Shown piece by piece: positions 1-6,789 of a stretch of 11,972 nt of DNA. A program made the position numbers and the translations under genes. Under the pieces are notes generated by a model that did no database searches, was not told the origin of the DNA, and saw only the letters and a list, made by a program, of their open reading frames with translations. Each line of letters begins with the position of its first letter. The first letter of the stretch is position 1. Origin of the DNA: Lachnospiraceae bacterium (GTDB taxonomy: Bacteria; Bacillota; Clostridia; Lachnospirales; Lachnospiraceae); contig CAAFTS010000108.1 of NCBI GenBank assembly GCA_900765975.1, positions 1-11,972 of the forward strand, given 5' to 3'.

Positions 1-383
1 GATAATGTTTTCAGTTCTTTCTTTGTGTCTTCCTCGCTTCGCCCGCGATCATAATACGTCATAGTAAAAAACAGAAGCCCTGTATATCCTAAGATCGCCA
101 CCTCGTTGATAAAATGAGCCCGTCTGAGCATGATGGTAACCGCATAGGACACACAAAATAAAAACAGAAATACATACTCTTTTCTCATATAGTTTTGTCT
201 GTTTTTAATAAATAAATATAAGGTGAGAAAAAAACACCAGACCAGGCAAACCTTATATACATCCCGTCCTATCATGTTTATGTATGGTACAGCGGTCAAG
301 AGTCCTATGACCACCAGCACGCATTTAGTCAAAAATACAATTTTGTTCTGCTCTTTTTCTACCTTTTTCAAAAATAAACCCAT
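1..383 (-). CDS. O-antigen ligase/polymerase-like membrane protein (Wzy-like), N-terminal part only
   Basis: This reading frame starts at ATG 383 and stays open to base 1, giving 127 complete codons; the rest lies beyond the left edge. I translated it by hand. It shows hydrophobic segments near residues 16-36, 43-60, 69-86 and 93-111, with a basic stretch between the second and third (KNRQNYMRK). The end carries a Tyr-Asp plus charged linker (YYDRGRSEED). This layout matches, from memory, the start of Firmicutes O-antigen ligase/polymerase family proteins, which join lipid-linked repeat units on the outer face of the membrane. The start follows a GGGAG-like site and lies 18 bases after the stop of the glycerophosphotransferase gene, so it belongs to the same operon. 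The conserved large periplasmic-type loop of the family would lie outside the window, so a flippase or another polytopic protein cannot be excluded. It is clearly coding; the family is likely but not proven. Confidence 0.75.
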   Translation of the reverse strand, partial: MGLFLKKVEKEQNKIVFLTKCVLVVIGLLTAVPYINMIGRDVYKVCLVWCFFLTLYLFIKNRQNYMRKEYVFLFLFCVSYAVTIMLRRAHFINEVAILGYTGLLFFTMTYYDRGRSEEDTKKELKTL

Positions 384-401
384 TCTGTCTCTCCCTGCCA
401 A

Positions 402-1601
402 CTATATTTTACTGATGGCCTCATAAATTCTTTTACAATTCTGCTTATCACATAATTCAAAAAATCTGGAGGATCTTTCGTAATACTCCTCATCTGGTCT
501 TAGACCCTGCCCGATAAAATGCTTCAGGCTCTCACGCACTTCCTCTAGGGTCCTGCATACCGGTCCGAATCCATCATCGTGATAATCAAAATATCCTTTT
601 TGATATTGTCCTGCTCTGAACTTTTCATAATCAAACTGATAATACAGCAGAGGCTTTCTCATGTATGCAAAATCCATATTAATACTGGAATAATCCGTTA
701 TCAAAAACGCAGACTCCTTCAAAAGTGTCTGAACGTCATAATGTCTCCAGTCTGCTATCGTTATATTGGAATCCCCTACTGAAAAATATTCTATAAACTT
801 CTGCATATTTCTGTGAGGATAAAAAATCAGATGCAGATCATTTTTTTTCAACAGTTCTCCAATCTCCTGGTCTGCCAATAAGTCCTGCCAAGCTCTGTAG
901 TATTCTGTAGTAGTAAATGACTGCATGTTGTCAAGTTTCCCTGATTTTCTGGAGGGGGTGGCAATCCACTCCCTCCATGTAGGCATAACAAGAATCTGTC
1001 TTTCTTTCACCTTTATATCATGCAGTCCGTCAAATCGTGCAGAACCGAGATACTGCACATAACCTTGAGGATAACCAAATGTCTCTTTCACATACTCATA
1101 CTCCCTCTTCGCCCCGCACACAAAAAGGCGCATCTTCGTGTTTTGATAATGTAAAAACTCCAGATCGTTCATTATAACGCCATGCTGCAAAAATATTCTT
1201 TTATTTTTCCATATTCCATATACTTCTAAAAGATAGCACACCGCAGCATTCGGTTTTCCGTCTTTCTGGGAACTGATATTTTTCTCTGCCGCCATGTAAT
1301 ATGCCCAGTGTTTATAGCCGCCAAAAGGTATTACCTCTCTTCCAAGACGGATCACTTTTTCGCGATCGGAAGAATGAGTGTCTATCGCATATACCACGTC
1401 TGTCTGCGGCTGTTTCTCACAAATATATTTATACAGCCAATAACCGTTGTCCCGCGCTTCTTTTCTGTCCTCACATATCAGCCACATATGTTTTCTTCTG
1501 CGTCTGATCCAGACTGCATACGGTATTGCCGCAAACATCACAAATATAGCCCCTATATCCCGGGGTTTTACAAATTCCAGCTTTTCAAAAAATCTTCTCA
1601 T
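402..1601 (-). CDS. CDP-glycerol:glycerophosphotransferase family protein (TagF/TagB-like)
   Basis: A 399-residue protein of the glycerophosphotransferase family. Such enzymes move glycerol phosphate (or ribitol phosphate) from a CDP-polyol to a lipid-linked glycan at the inner face of the membrane. Seen motifs: LQHGVI at about 138-143, with the His-Gly of the active site; YPHRN at about 261-265, supplying a second histidine; and ITDYSSINMDFA at about 301-312, followed by KPLLYYQFD, the family's signature block. Residues 15-33 are hydrophobic and followed by Arg-Arg-Arg-Arg-Lys, so the protein may be anchored in or against the membrane. ATG 1601 overlaps the upstream GT2 stop by four bases (ATGA) and has an AGGAG site eight bases ahead, which indicates translational coupling. 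In an EPS operon such a gene usually decorates the repeat unit with polyol phosphate rather than building wall teichoic acid. The polyol is not readable from sequence. Confidence 0.9.
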   Translation of the reverse strand: MRRFFEKLEFVKPRDIGAIFVMFAAIPYAVWIRRRRKHMWLICEDRKEARDNGYWLYKYICEKQPQTDVVYAIDTHSSDREKVIRLGREVIPFGGYKHWAYYMAAEKNISSQKDGKPNAAVCYLLEVYGIWKNKRIFLQHGVIMNDLEFLHYQNTKMRLFVCGAKREYEYVKETFGYPQGYVQYLGSARFDGLHDIKVKERQILVMPTWREWIATPSRKSGKLDNMQSFTTTEYYRAWQDLLADQEIGELLKKNDLHLIFYPHRNMQKFIEYFSVGDSNITIADWRHYDVQTLLKESAFLITDYSSINMDFAYMRKPLLYYQFDYEKFRAGQYQKGYFDYHDDGFGPVCRTLEEVRESLKHFIGQGLRPDEEYYERSSRFFELCDKQNCKRIYEAISKI

Positions 1602-2608
1602 ATTTTATACTCCTGTTTTTCTGCTTTCCAAAACGGCAATTTCATCAAACCGATCAAACTGCCAATCCCATAACTAATATGAAGCAGAAAAAATAATCCT
1701 GGAAGAAGCCAGCTATATCTTGTTTTTTCTTTTCCTTTCACCGAAAACAATGCCATTATAACCGCAACCGCCCAATAACATACCCACATCAATACAGCAG
1801 GCTGCCAGATTCCTGCAGAAATAAGTATTGTTGTGCACAAGATGGCAAGTACAAATGCCAGTGGAACAAAATGGTAATAAGAAAGGCAGCCCGGACATAC
1901 CTTTAAAGTCAGGAAAACCCAGAGGCCATTCCCGAATTTCTGTTTTATCATTCCTTTCAGACTGCTCCGCGTATGCTGATAGGAAATGATATCAGGTGAA
2001 TAACAGAGACGAAATCCTGCTTTTCTGATTCTATAATTCATCTCATTATCTTCAGTCCGCCCCAGAGATTCATTAAAGCCTCCTGTCTTTTCAAATACTT
2101 CTCTTCTATAAGCCCCGTGAAAAAGCGACTTTACATAGCCTTGTTTACTGCTCCTGCGGTAATTTGCAATACTGCTGCCAAACATTGAAGATTCTGCAAG
2201 AAGCAAGGTCTCCCGCCACGGAGTCGGATCGTCTATAATATTGGGCCGTTTTCCGCCTGAGACATACTCCCCGCTCTCTAAAACCCGTACATTTTTTATT
2301 ACAAAATCTTCCGGAACTGATGCATGTGCGTCAATTCTCAAAATTGCATCACCCTTATAATGGGATAATGCTACATTCCATCCCGGCGCCAATCTTTTTT
2401 TCGGATTATCCAATACCTGTATATTATAAAAATCTGAATGACTCTCCTTAAACTGAAGCATCAGCTGTTTTGTCCTATCCTCAGACATACTGTCTATTAA
2501 AATAATCTCTATTTTGCTATGGGGATATGTCTGTCTCTGAATATCGGAAAGTATGCCCTGTATTGTTTTTTCCTCATTGCGTGCCACAACACAGACTGAT
2601 ATGATCAT
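1598..2608 (-). CDS. ExoA-like GT2 glycosyltransferase with C-terminal membrane segments
   Basis: A 336-residue inverting glycosyltransferase with a GT-A fold. The N-terminal domain begins with SVCVVARNEE (about 4-13). It carries the nucleotide-binding Asp at IDS (38-40) and the metal-site variant RIDAHA at 91-96, which replaces the usual DXD and is typical of the ExoA-type subfamily of succinoglycan synthesis. A TEDNEMNYR block (185-193) carries the likely catalytic Glu-Asp. QHTRSS (211-216) precedes hydrophobic stretches at about 245-267, 270-290 and 300-322, which fix it to the membrane. ExoA itself adds a beta-1,3-linked glucose to a lipid-linked galactose; the donor and linkage here are unknown. 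Its place directly after the initiating transferase suggests that it adds the second sugar. ATG 2608 follows AAGGGA and lies 14 bases after the preceding stop. The stop overlaps the next gene's ATG. Confidence 0.9.
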   Translation of the reverse strand: MIISVCVVARNEEKTIQGILSDIQRQTYPHSKIEIILIDSMSEDRTKQLMLQFKESHSDFYNIQVLDNPKKRLAPGWNVALSHYKGDAILRIDAHASVPEDFVIKNVRVLESGEYVSGGKRPNIIDDPTPWRETLLLAESSMFGSSIANYRRSSKQGYVKSLFHGAYRREVFEKTGGFNESLGRTEDNEMNYRIRKAGFRLCYSPDIISYQHTRSSLKGMIKQKFGNGLWVFLTLKVCPGCLSYYHFVPLAFVLAILCTTILISAGIWQPAVLMWVCYWAVAVIMALFSVKGKEKTRYSWLLPGLFFLLHISYGIGSLIGLMKLPFWKAEKQEYKI

Positions 2609-2622
2609 ATGATTTCCCTTTC

Positions 2623-3303
2623 TTATCTGAATACAGCTACAAGCGTTTTTACCATTGTCCGAAGTCCTTTGCCAAATCCAAAGTTTTCTATTTCAGCCAA
2701 ATTATATTTCATCTTTTCCGGCAATACTTTTTCTACATAAACTTTGTCCGCATCTTCCGCATTTTCCAAAAGCCGCGCCTCATCCTTATACAAGATGCTT
2801 GCTTCTGAGGTAATGCCGGCCGGCATCAACAACGTAGCTTTCATCCGGTCCGTATATCTTGCAACATATTTTCCCACTTCCGGGCGTGTCCCTACAAAAC
2901 TCATCTCGCCTTTTAAAACATTGAAAAGCTGTGGAAGTTCATCTAAACGCAAATCTCTGATTTTACTGCCGATCTTTGTGATTCTCATATCGTTTTTGGA
3001 AGTAACCTGATTTCCAATCTGCTCTGCATTTTCCACCATAGTCCGAAATTTATAAATTCGAAAATATTTTCCATAGCGCGTAATTCTTGTCTGCCGGAAA
3101 AACACCGGTCCCTCAGAATCTTTTTTTATCAGAACAGACAGAATAACAAACACCGGAGATAGCACTGCAATCAGACACAAGGAAAATATCACATCCGCAA
3201 CTCTTTTCATCGCTAAGCTGATTGGATGCCTTTTCAATATCTTATAATAATGATACACCTCATCATTTCTCATCTCTTCCGGTAATTCTTCCCATTTTAA
3301 CAT
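2623..3303 (-). CDS. Initiating undecaprenyl-phosphate sugar phosphotransferase (PglC-like, monotopic PGT)
   Basis: A 226-residue protein of the bacterial sugar transferase family. These enzymes start a repeat unit by moving a sugar-1-phosphate from a UDP-sugar to undecaprenyl phosphate on the cytoplasmic side. After about 30 polar residues comes a hydrophobic re-entrant helix (about 36-59, with a Ser-Pro at 49-50). Then follow FFRQTR (68-73), KFRTM (85-89), the Asp-Glu catalytic pair in LDELPQLFNVL (D121, E122), and GEMSFVGTRPEV (132-143). Thr replaces the more usual Pro in VGPRP; I recall this variant in other Firmicutes. The size fits the small PglC-like class, without the extra membrane helices of WbaP. 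The neighbouring dehydratase and aminotransferase suggest a 4-amino-2,4,6-trideoxyhexose as substrate. ATG 3303 has GGAG/GAGG a few bases upstream. A 91-base gap with a stem-loop separates it from the aminotransferase gene. Confidence 0.92.
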   Translation of the reverse strand: MLKWEELPEEMRNDEVYHYYKILKRHPISLAMKRVADVIFSLCLIAVLSPVFVILSVLIKKDSEGPVFFRQTRITRYGKYFRIYKFRTMVENAEQIGNQVTSKNDMRITKIGSKIRDLRLDELPQLFNVLKGEMSFVGTRPEVGKYVARYTDRMKATLLMPAGITSEASILYKDEARLLENAEDADKVYVEKVLPEKMKYNLAEIENFGFGKGLRTMVKTLVAVFR

Positions 3304-3333
3304 AACGCCTCTCCGTATAGTTTTTATAGCGTA

Positions 3334-3380
3334 AAAAGAAACTTCTATGTCGTAATAGCTACTACATATTAGTTTCTTTT
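3334..3380 (-). terminator. Candidate stem-loop within the operon, possible weak terminator or attenuator
   Basis: Two perfect 10-base arms, AAAAGAAACT (read from 3380 on the minus strand) and AGTTTCTTTT (ending at 3334), flank a 27-base loop. The loop can form an inner imperfect hairpin (TGT-A-GTA against TAC-G-ACA). The 3' arm ends in a T run, as in a Rho-independent terminator, but the stem has only three G-C pairs. It lies between the aminotransferase stop and the sugar transferase start, two genes that would be expected to be co-transcribed. It may therefore act as a partial terminator, an RNA-processing site or a stabiliser. No experiment backs any of these roles. Confidence 0.35.
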
Positions 3381-3394
3381 CTCATTCCTGTCAA

Positions 3395-4594
3395 CTACAA
3401 ACATTCTCTAAATGTTTTGATCACATACTGCACATCCGTATCTGTCAGTTTCGTATGAAGCGGAAGCGTGATTTCATTTTCAAACATCTGATATGCGTTC
3501 GGATAATTCGCGATATCAAAGCCCAGATTTTTATATGCTGTCAAAAGCGGAAGCGGCTTATAATGCACGTTAGTCGCCACGCCCTTCTCCGCCATTTTTT
3601 CTATCACTTTGTTCACAGCCTGTCTGTCTTTTCCATTCAAACGGACAAGATAAAGGTGTCCGCTTGACCTGTATTCTTCTGTATAATGTCTCAATACAGA
3701 AACCGGCTGCTCCTTCAAGGCCTCATCATACGTCCGTATAATATCCTCCCGTCTTTTTAACATCAATGGATAGCGCTTTAACTGAGCCAGACCGATTGCC
3801 GCCATAATATCTGTCATATTGCATTTATAGTATGGCGCTGTAATGTCATATTCCCATGCCCCCAGCTGGCTCTTTGCCAGGGCGTCCTTAGACTGTCCAT
3901 GGAGAGATAACAGCATAGCCTTCTTATAAATATCTTCATCGTTGACTCCGTCTATAGAACGCCAGGTGAGCGCTCCGCCCTCCCCCGTCGTCAGATTCTT
4001 CACGGCATGAAAAGAAAAACTGGTAAAATCAGCAATTGCTCCGGCTTTCACGCCATATCTCTCAGCTCCGAAAGCATGAGCTCCATCCGATACAACGGCA
4101 ATGCGCCCCATGCTTTCCTGCAATTCATTATCTGCCTGAAACAGAGCCTTTTTATTTTCTACAATCTCGAAAATTTTCTCATAATTACAGGGGATTCCTG
4201 CCAAATCTACAGGAATAATTGCCTTTGTGCGTTCTGTAATCGCTTTTTCTAGTTTATCATAATCCATCTCATAACTGTCCGGGGACACGTCCACCAGCAC
4301 AATCCTTGCCCCCACGTGAGCAATCACGCTTGCAGAAGCAGTGTATGTGTACGCGGAGGTAATCACTTCATCACCTGGTCCAATACCGAGAATACGCAGT
4401 GCAGTCTCTGCACATGCAGTCGCTGAATTCAGACATACTGCCCTGTTCACCCCGCAGTATTCCGCTATTTTTTTCTCAAATAATTTTGTTTGGGGCCCGG
4501 TCGTGATCCAGCCGCTCTTTAACACCTCTACAACATTTGCAATCTCTTCTTCCGTAATATCCGGCGGAGAAAAAGGAATATTCTTTTTTTCCAC
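3395..4594 (-). CDS. DegT/DnrJ/EryC1/StrS-family PLP-dependent sugar aminotransferase
   Basis: A 399-residue sugar aminotransferase of the usual length. It transfers an amino group, normally from glutamate, to a 4-keto NDP-sugar. Visible motifs: GWITTGP (28-34); NSATACAE (56-63), for cofactor phosphate binding; SDGAHAFGA (169-177), whose Asp170 should contact the pyridine nitrogen; and SFHAVKNLTTGEGG (194-207), with Lys199 as the PLP Schiff-base lysine. A stretch of about 20 residues around NELQESMGRIA (156-166) is typical of a Firmicutes subgroup. The upstream 4,6-dehydratase would supply UDP-2-acetamido-2,6-dideoxy-hexos-4-ulose, so the product should be UDP-2-acetamido-4-amino-2,4,6-trideoxyhexose. 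The sequence does not show whether it has gluco (bacillosamine precursor) or galacto (AATGal) configuration. The start is GTG 4594, eight bases after AGGAGG, 14 bases after the dehydratase stop. A later ATG is unlikely because the N-terminus matches the family. Confidence 0.92.
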   Translation of the reverse strand: MEKKNIPFSPPDITEEEIANVVEVLKSGWITTGPQTKLFEKKIAEYCGVNRAVCLNSATACAETALRILGIGPGDEVITSAYTYTASASVIAHVGARIVLVDVSPDSYEMDYDKLEKAITERTKAIIPVDLAGIPCNYEKIFEIVENKKALFQADNELQESMGRIAVVSDGAHAFGAERYGVKAGAIADFTSFSFHAVKNLTTGEGGALTWRSIDGVNDEDIYKKAMLLSLHGQSKDALAKSQLGAWEYDITAPYYKCNMTDIMAAIGLAQLKRYPLMLKRREDIIRTYDEALKEQPVSVLRHYTEEYRSSGHLYLVRLNGKDRQAVNKVIEKMAEKGVATNVHYKPLPLLTAYKNLGFDIANYPNAYQMFENEITLPLHTKLTDTDVQYVIKTFRECL

Positions 4595-4608
4595 GTTAGA
4601 CTCCTCCT

Positions 4609-6555
4609 TTACTGCTGATCCATAACCGGACCTTCATGACTGGCTCTTCCAAGCTTACAGAATTCTTCATATATCTCGCTGTCTCTTATCTGATCTTCTT
4701 TGCGGATATGATAGGTAGGAACAATCTCTGAGACAATTTCTTTCACATGGAAACTCTCATCCACAGCCGCCTCTTCCAGCACTTTCAGCTGGCTTAAGAA
4801 GTGCACCTCATCAAACTCCAGTGGTTTCCCGATGAAGATCAGATCATTCTTTGTCTTCTGCAGCCCCTCTTCCTTGGCCAGTACTTCTTCGTATAATTTT
4901 TCTCCCGGGCGCAGTCCGGTATACTTAATTTCCATATCCACCCCCAGAGTATAGCCTGAAAGGCGGATCAGATTCTTTGCAAGGTCCGCGATCTTGACAG
5001 GCTCGCCCATGTCCAGTACAAATATCTCGCCGCCTTTGGCATAGGCTCCCGCCTGCATTACAAGGGAAACCGCTTCCGGGATCGTCATAAAGAACCGTAT
5101 GATATCCGGATGCGTAACAGTAACCGGCCCACCTTCTGCCATTTGTTTTTTAAACAGAGGTATCACACTCCCGTTGCTTCCCAGCACATTACCAAACCGC
5201 ACAGCCACGAAATCCGTGTCAGAATACTTATTGAACGTCTGGATAATCATCTCGCAGATACGCTTTGTCGCTCCCATTACATTCGTGGGATTGACCGCTT
5301 TATCCGTTGAAATCAGCACAAAACGGCTAACCCCATACTTGTCTGCAGCCCGCGCTGTCTTATATGTCCCAAACACATTATTTTTTACAGCCTCATTAGG
5401 GCTGTCCTCCATCAGCGGGACATGTTTATGTGCTGCCGCATGATATACCACATCCGGACGGTACAGTTCCATCACGCTTTCGATACGTTTTGTATTGCGT
5501 ACAGAACCAATCAGCACCTCCAACCGGAGACCCGGATATTTCTTTTTTAATTCCTGCTGGATATCATATGCATTATTTTCATAAATATCAAAAATAATCA
5601 GGCATTTCGGCTCATAATGCGCAATCTGGCGACACAGTTCGCTTCCGATAGACCCGCCGCCGCCGGTCACGAGCACAGTTTTGTTTCTCACATACCCTGC
5701 CACGCTGTCCAGGTCAATATTCACCACATCCCTGCCAAGCAAGTCGTCAATAGAAACATCTCGCAACTTAGATACGCTCACTTCTTCTGTTATCAGCTGA
5801 TACATACCGGGAAGCACTTTCAGCTTGGCGTTCGTCTGATTGCAGATACGCAGAATTTCTTTTCTGTCTTTATTTTCTACTGATGGAATTGCAAGAATAA
5901 TTTCCTGAACATGATATTTCTCCGCACAGGAAATAATTTTCTCCCGGCCACCAACTATCCGTATCCCGTGGAGATATTTCCCTTTCTTGGATGGATTGTC
6001 ATCAATAATGCACACTACTCGTCTGTTTAAATGGCGGCTTGTCTTTAATTCATGGATAATCATGCTTCCCGCCTCACCAGCACCAATCACCATCGTAGAC
6101 ACAGGCGGCTCTGTCTTTGCTCTCTCCATCCCGGATTTGAAAGTTCTATACGCCCTGTAGGAAAATCTTGTCGCCAAAGTAGTCATCGTCAGAAGGAAAA
6201 AATAGAATATATAATAACTCCTCGGAACATCCAATACTAAAAACTGCATGCCGAGCGCCTGAAACGCTGTACATAAAAAACAGGCTATTGCTATCCGTAC
6301 TGCCTCATAAATACTTGCATAAGACCAAACACTTCTGTACAATTTTAAGGCCACAAACACGAACAGCATAGTTATAATGTTGATCCACATATAGCTCTTG
6401 ATACTGGAAATATACACCTGCGGAATCCATGAATAGTGAAGCTCGTGACGAAGTATCAAAGAAAGGTATGAATTCACGATAACAGTAAGAATATCAATAA
6501 TCGCCAATACAAACATTCGTGTTCTGGAATTTCTGAAATTAATAATTTCCTTCAT
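4609..6555 (-). CDS. Membrane-anchored UDP-GlcNAc 4,6-dehydratase (FlaA1/CapD/WbpM type)
   Basis: A 648-residue polysaccharide nucleotide-sugar dehydratase of full length. The N-terminal part has about four membrane helices (roughly 14-36, 55-72, 86-108, 112-132). A first Rossmann domain starts at MVIGAGEAGS (155-164). The catalytic SDR domain starts at VLVTGGGGSIGSE (294-306), which binds NAD(P). It continues with AAAHKHVPLME (373-383) and STDKAVNPTNVMGATKR (415-431). Met427 and Lys431 occupy the YxxxK positions: Tyr is replaced by Met, as in the WbpM-like large dehydratases. VRFGNVLGSNGSV (452-464) follows. The expected reaction converts UDP-GlcNAc to UDP-2-acetamido-2,6-dideoxy-alpha-D-xylo-hexos-4-ulose. 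It is the first gene after a 234-base gap and probably the first of its transcription unit. ATG 6555 has only a weak GAGAG site. The gene is noticeably G+C-richer than the right-hand block; hand counts of two 60-base lines within it gave 31 and 34 G+C. Confidence 0.93.
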   Translation of the reverse strand: MKEIINFRNSRTRMFVLAIIDILTVIVNSYLSLILRHELHYSWIPQVYISSIKSYMWINIITMLFVFVALKLYRSVWSYASIYEAVRIAIACFLCTAFQALGMQFLVLDVPRSYYIFYFFLLTMTTLATRFSYRAYRTFKSGMERAKTEPPVSTMVIGAGEAGSMIIHELKTSRHLNRRVVCIIDDNPSKKGKYLHGIRIVGGREKIISCAEKYHVQEIILAIPSVENKDRKEILRICNQTNAKLKVLPGMYQLITEEVSVSKLRDVSIDDLLGRDVVNIDLDSVAGYVRNKTVLVTGGGGSIGSELCRQIAHYEPKCLIIFDIYENNAYDIQQELKKKYPGLRLEVLIGSVRNTKRIESVMELYRPDVVYHAAAHKHVPLMEDSPNEAVKNNVFGTYKTARAADKYGVSRFVLISTDKAVNPTNVMGATKRICEMIIQTFNKYSDTDFVAVRFGNVLGSNGSVIPLFKKQMAEGGPVTVTHPDIIRFFMTIPEAVSLVMQAGAYAKGGEIFVLDMGEPVKIADLAKNLIRLSGYTLGVDMEIKYTGLRPGEKLYEEVLAKEEGLQKTKNDLIFIGKPLEFDEVHFLSQLKVLEEAAVDESFHVKEIVSEIVPTYHIRKEDQIRDSEIYEEFCKLGRASHEGPVMDQQ

Positions 6556-6565
6556 AGCTTTTCTC

Positions 6566-6596
6566 TCATGATGTTTGCAGAGACTGAAGCATCATG
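6566..6596 (-). promoter_or_regulatory. Leader-like 9-codon ORF enclosed by an inverted repeat
   Basis: On the minus strand an AAGGAAAC site precedes ATG 6595, and the frame encodes M-M-L-Q-S-L-Q-T-S before TGA at 6568-6566. This ends ten bases before the dehydratase ATG. CATGATG (6596-6590 on the minus strand) and CATCATG (6573-6567) form a perfect 7-bp inverted repeat around a 16-base loop. The leader start codons lie in one arm and its stop codon in the other. This ORF has a better ribosome site than the dehydratase gene. Translation of it could control initiation at the dehydratase, but such a short ORF may arise by chance. Confidence 0.25.
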
Positions 6597-6629
6597 TTTC
6601 CTTTCCTTCTGTTAAAAATTGTTAGCCCG

Positions 6630-6648
6630 TATATCAAACTGTGATATA
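6630..6648. promoter_or_regulatory. Dyad TATATCA-N5-TGATATA, candidate operator or small hairpin
   Basis: A perfect 7+7 inverted repeat separated by five bases lies 75 bases upstream of the dehydratase start. It overlaps a weak promoter-like arrangement on the minus strand: TTGTCT, then 17 bases, then TGATAT (forward 6631-6659). A regulator bound to it could block or tune that promoter. AT-rich DNA produces such dyads by chance, so this is tentative. Confidence 0.25.
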
Positions 6649-6707
6649 AAACTAGACAAAGTGTTTTAAATTTTTCAAAAATATTACAATTTCATTACAT
6701 CTAATAT

Positions 6708-6736
6708 AAAATAGCACATTTTAGTCTATTATGCAA
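6708..6736 (-). promoter_or_regulatory. Candidate promoter for the dehydratase-led transcription unit
   Basis: On the minus strand, TTGCAT (6736-6731) and TATTTT (6713-6708) are separated by 17 bases. The -10 is preceded by TGC, giving an extended -10 (TGnTATTTT). The -10 matches the consensus at four of six bases and the -35 at three of six. It lies in the only long intergenic gap and would give a 5' leader of about 145 bases. The weaker alternative is at 6631-6659. Confidence 0.3.
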
Positions 6737-6744
6737 TGCTTAAC

Positions 6745-6788
6745 TTTTCTCGGACTTCTGCTTACATAACTTTTTCTCGGACTTCTGC
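6745..6788. repeat. Two-copy direct repeat, 17 bases with a 27-base period
   Basis: On the minus strand GCAGAAGTCCGAGAAAA occurs at 6788-6772 and again at 6761-6745, identical over 17 bases. Homology continues a few bases (A/GTTA), with a small length difference in the spacer. The first copy begins two bases after the GT4 stop codon. If the stop is ignored, both copies share the same frame, because 27 is a multiple of three. It could be a tandem duplication, a remnant of coding sequence, or a pair of protein-binding sites just upstream of the candidate promoter. Confidence 0.8.
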
Positions 6789-6789
6789 C

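Noticed and set aside
223..5883. Plus-strand open frames opposite the left-hand genes (for example 1308-1673, 4341-4625, 5099-5443)
   Set aside because: They lie entirely or almost entirely antisense to genes with clear catalytic motifs, show no family resemblance, and would require dense overlapping coding.
6660..6700. AT-rich inverted repeat around ATTTTT-N-AAAAAT as a terminator of the GT4 gene
   Set aside because: The arms are only A/T with a one-base loop and no G-C pairs, so they cannot form a stable terminator.
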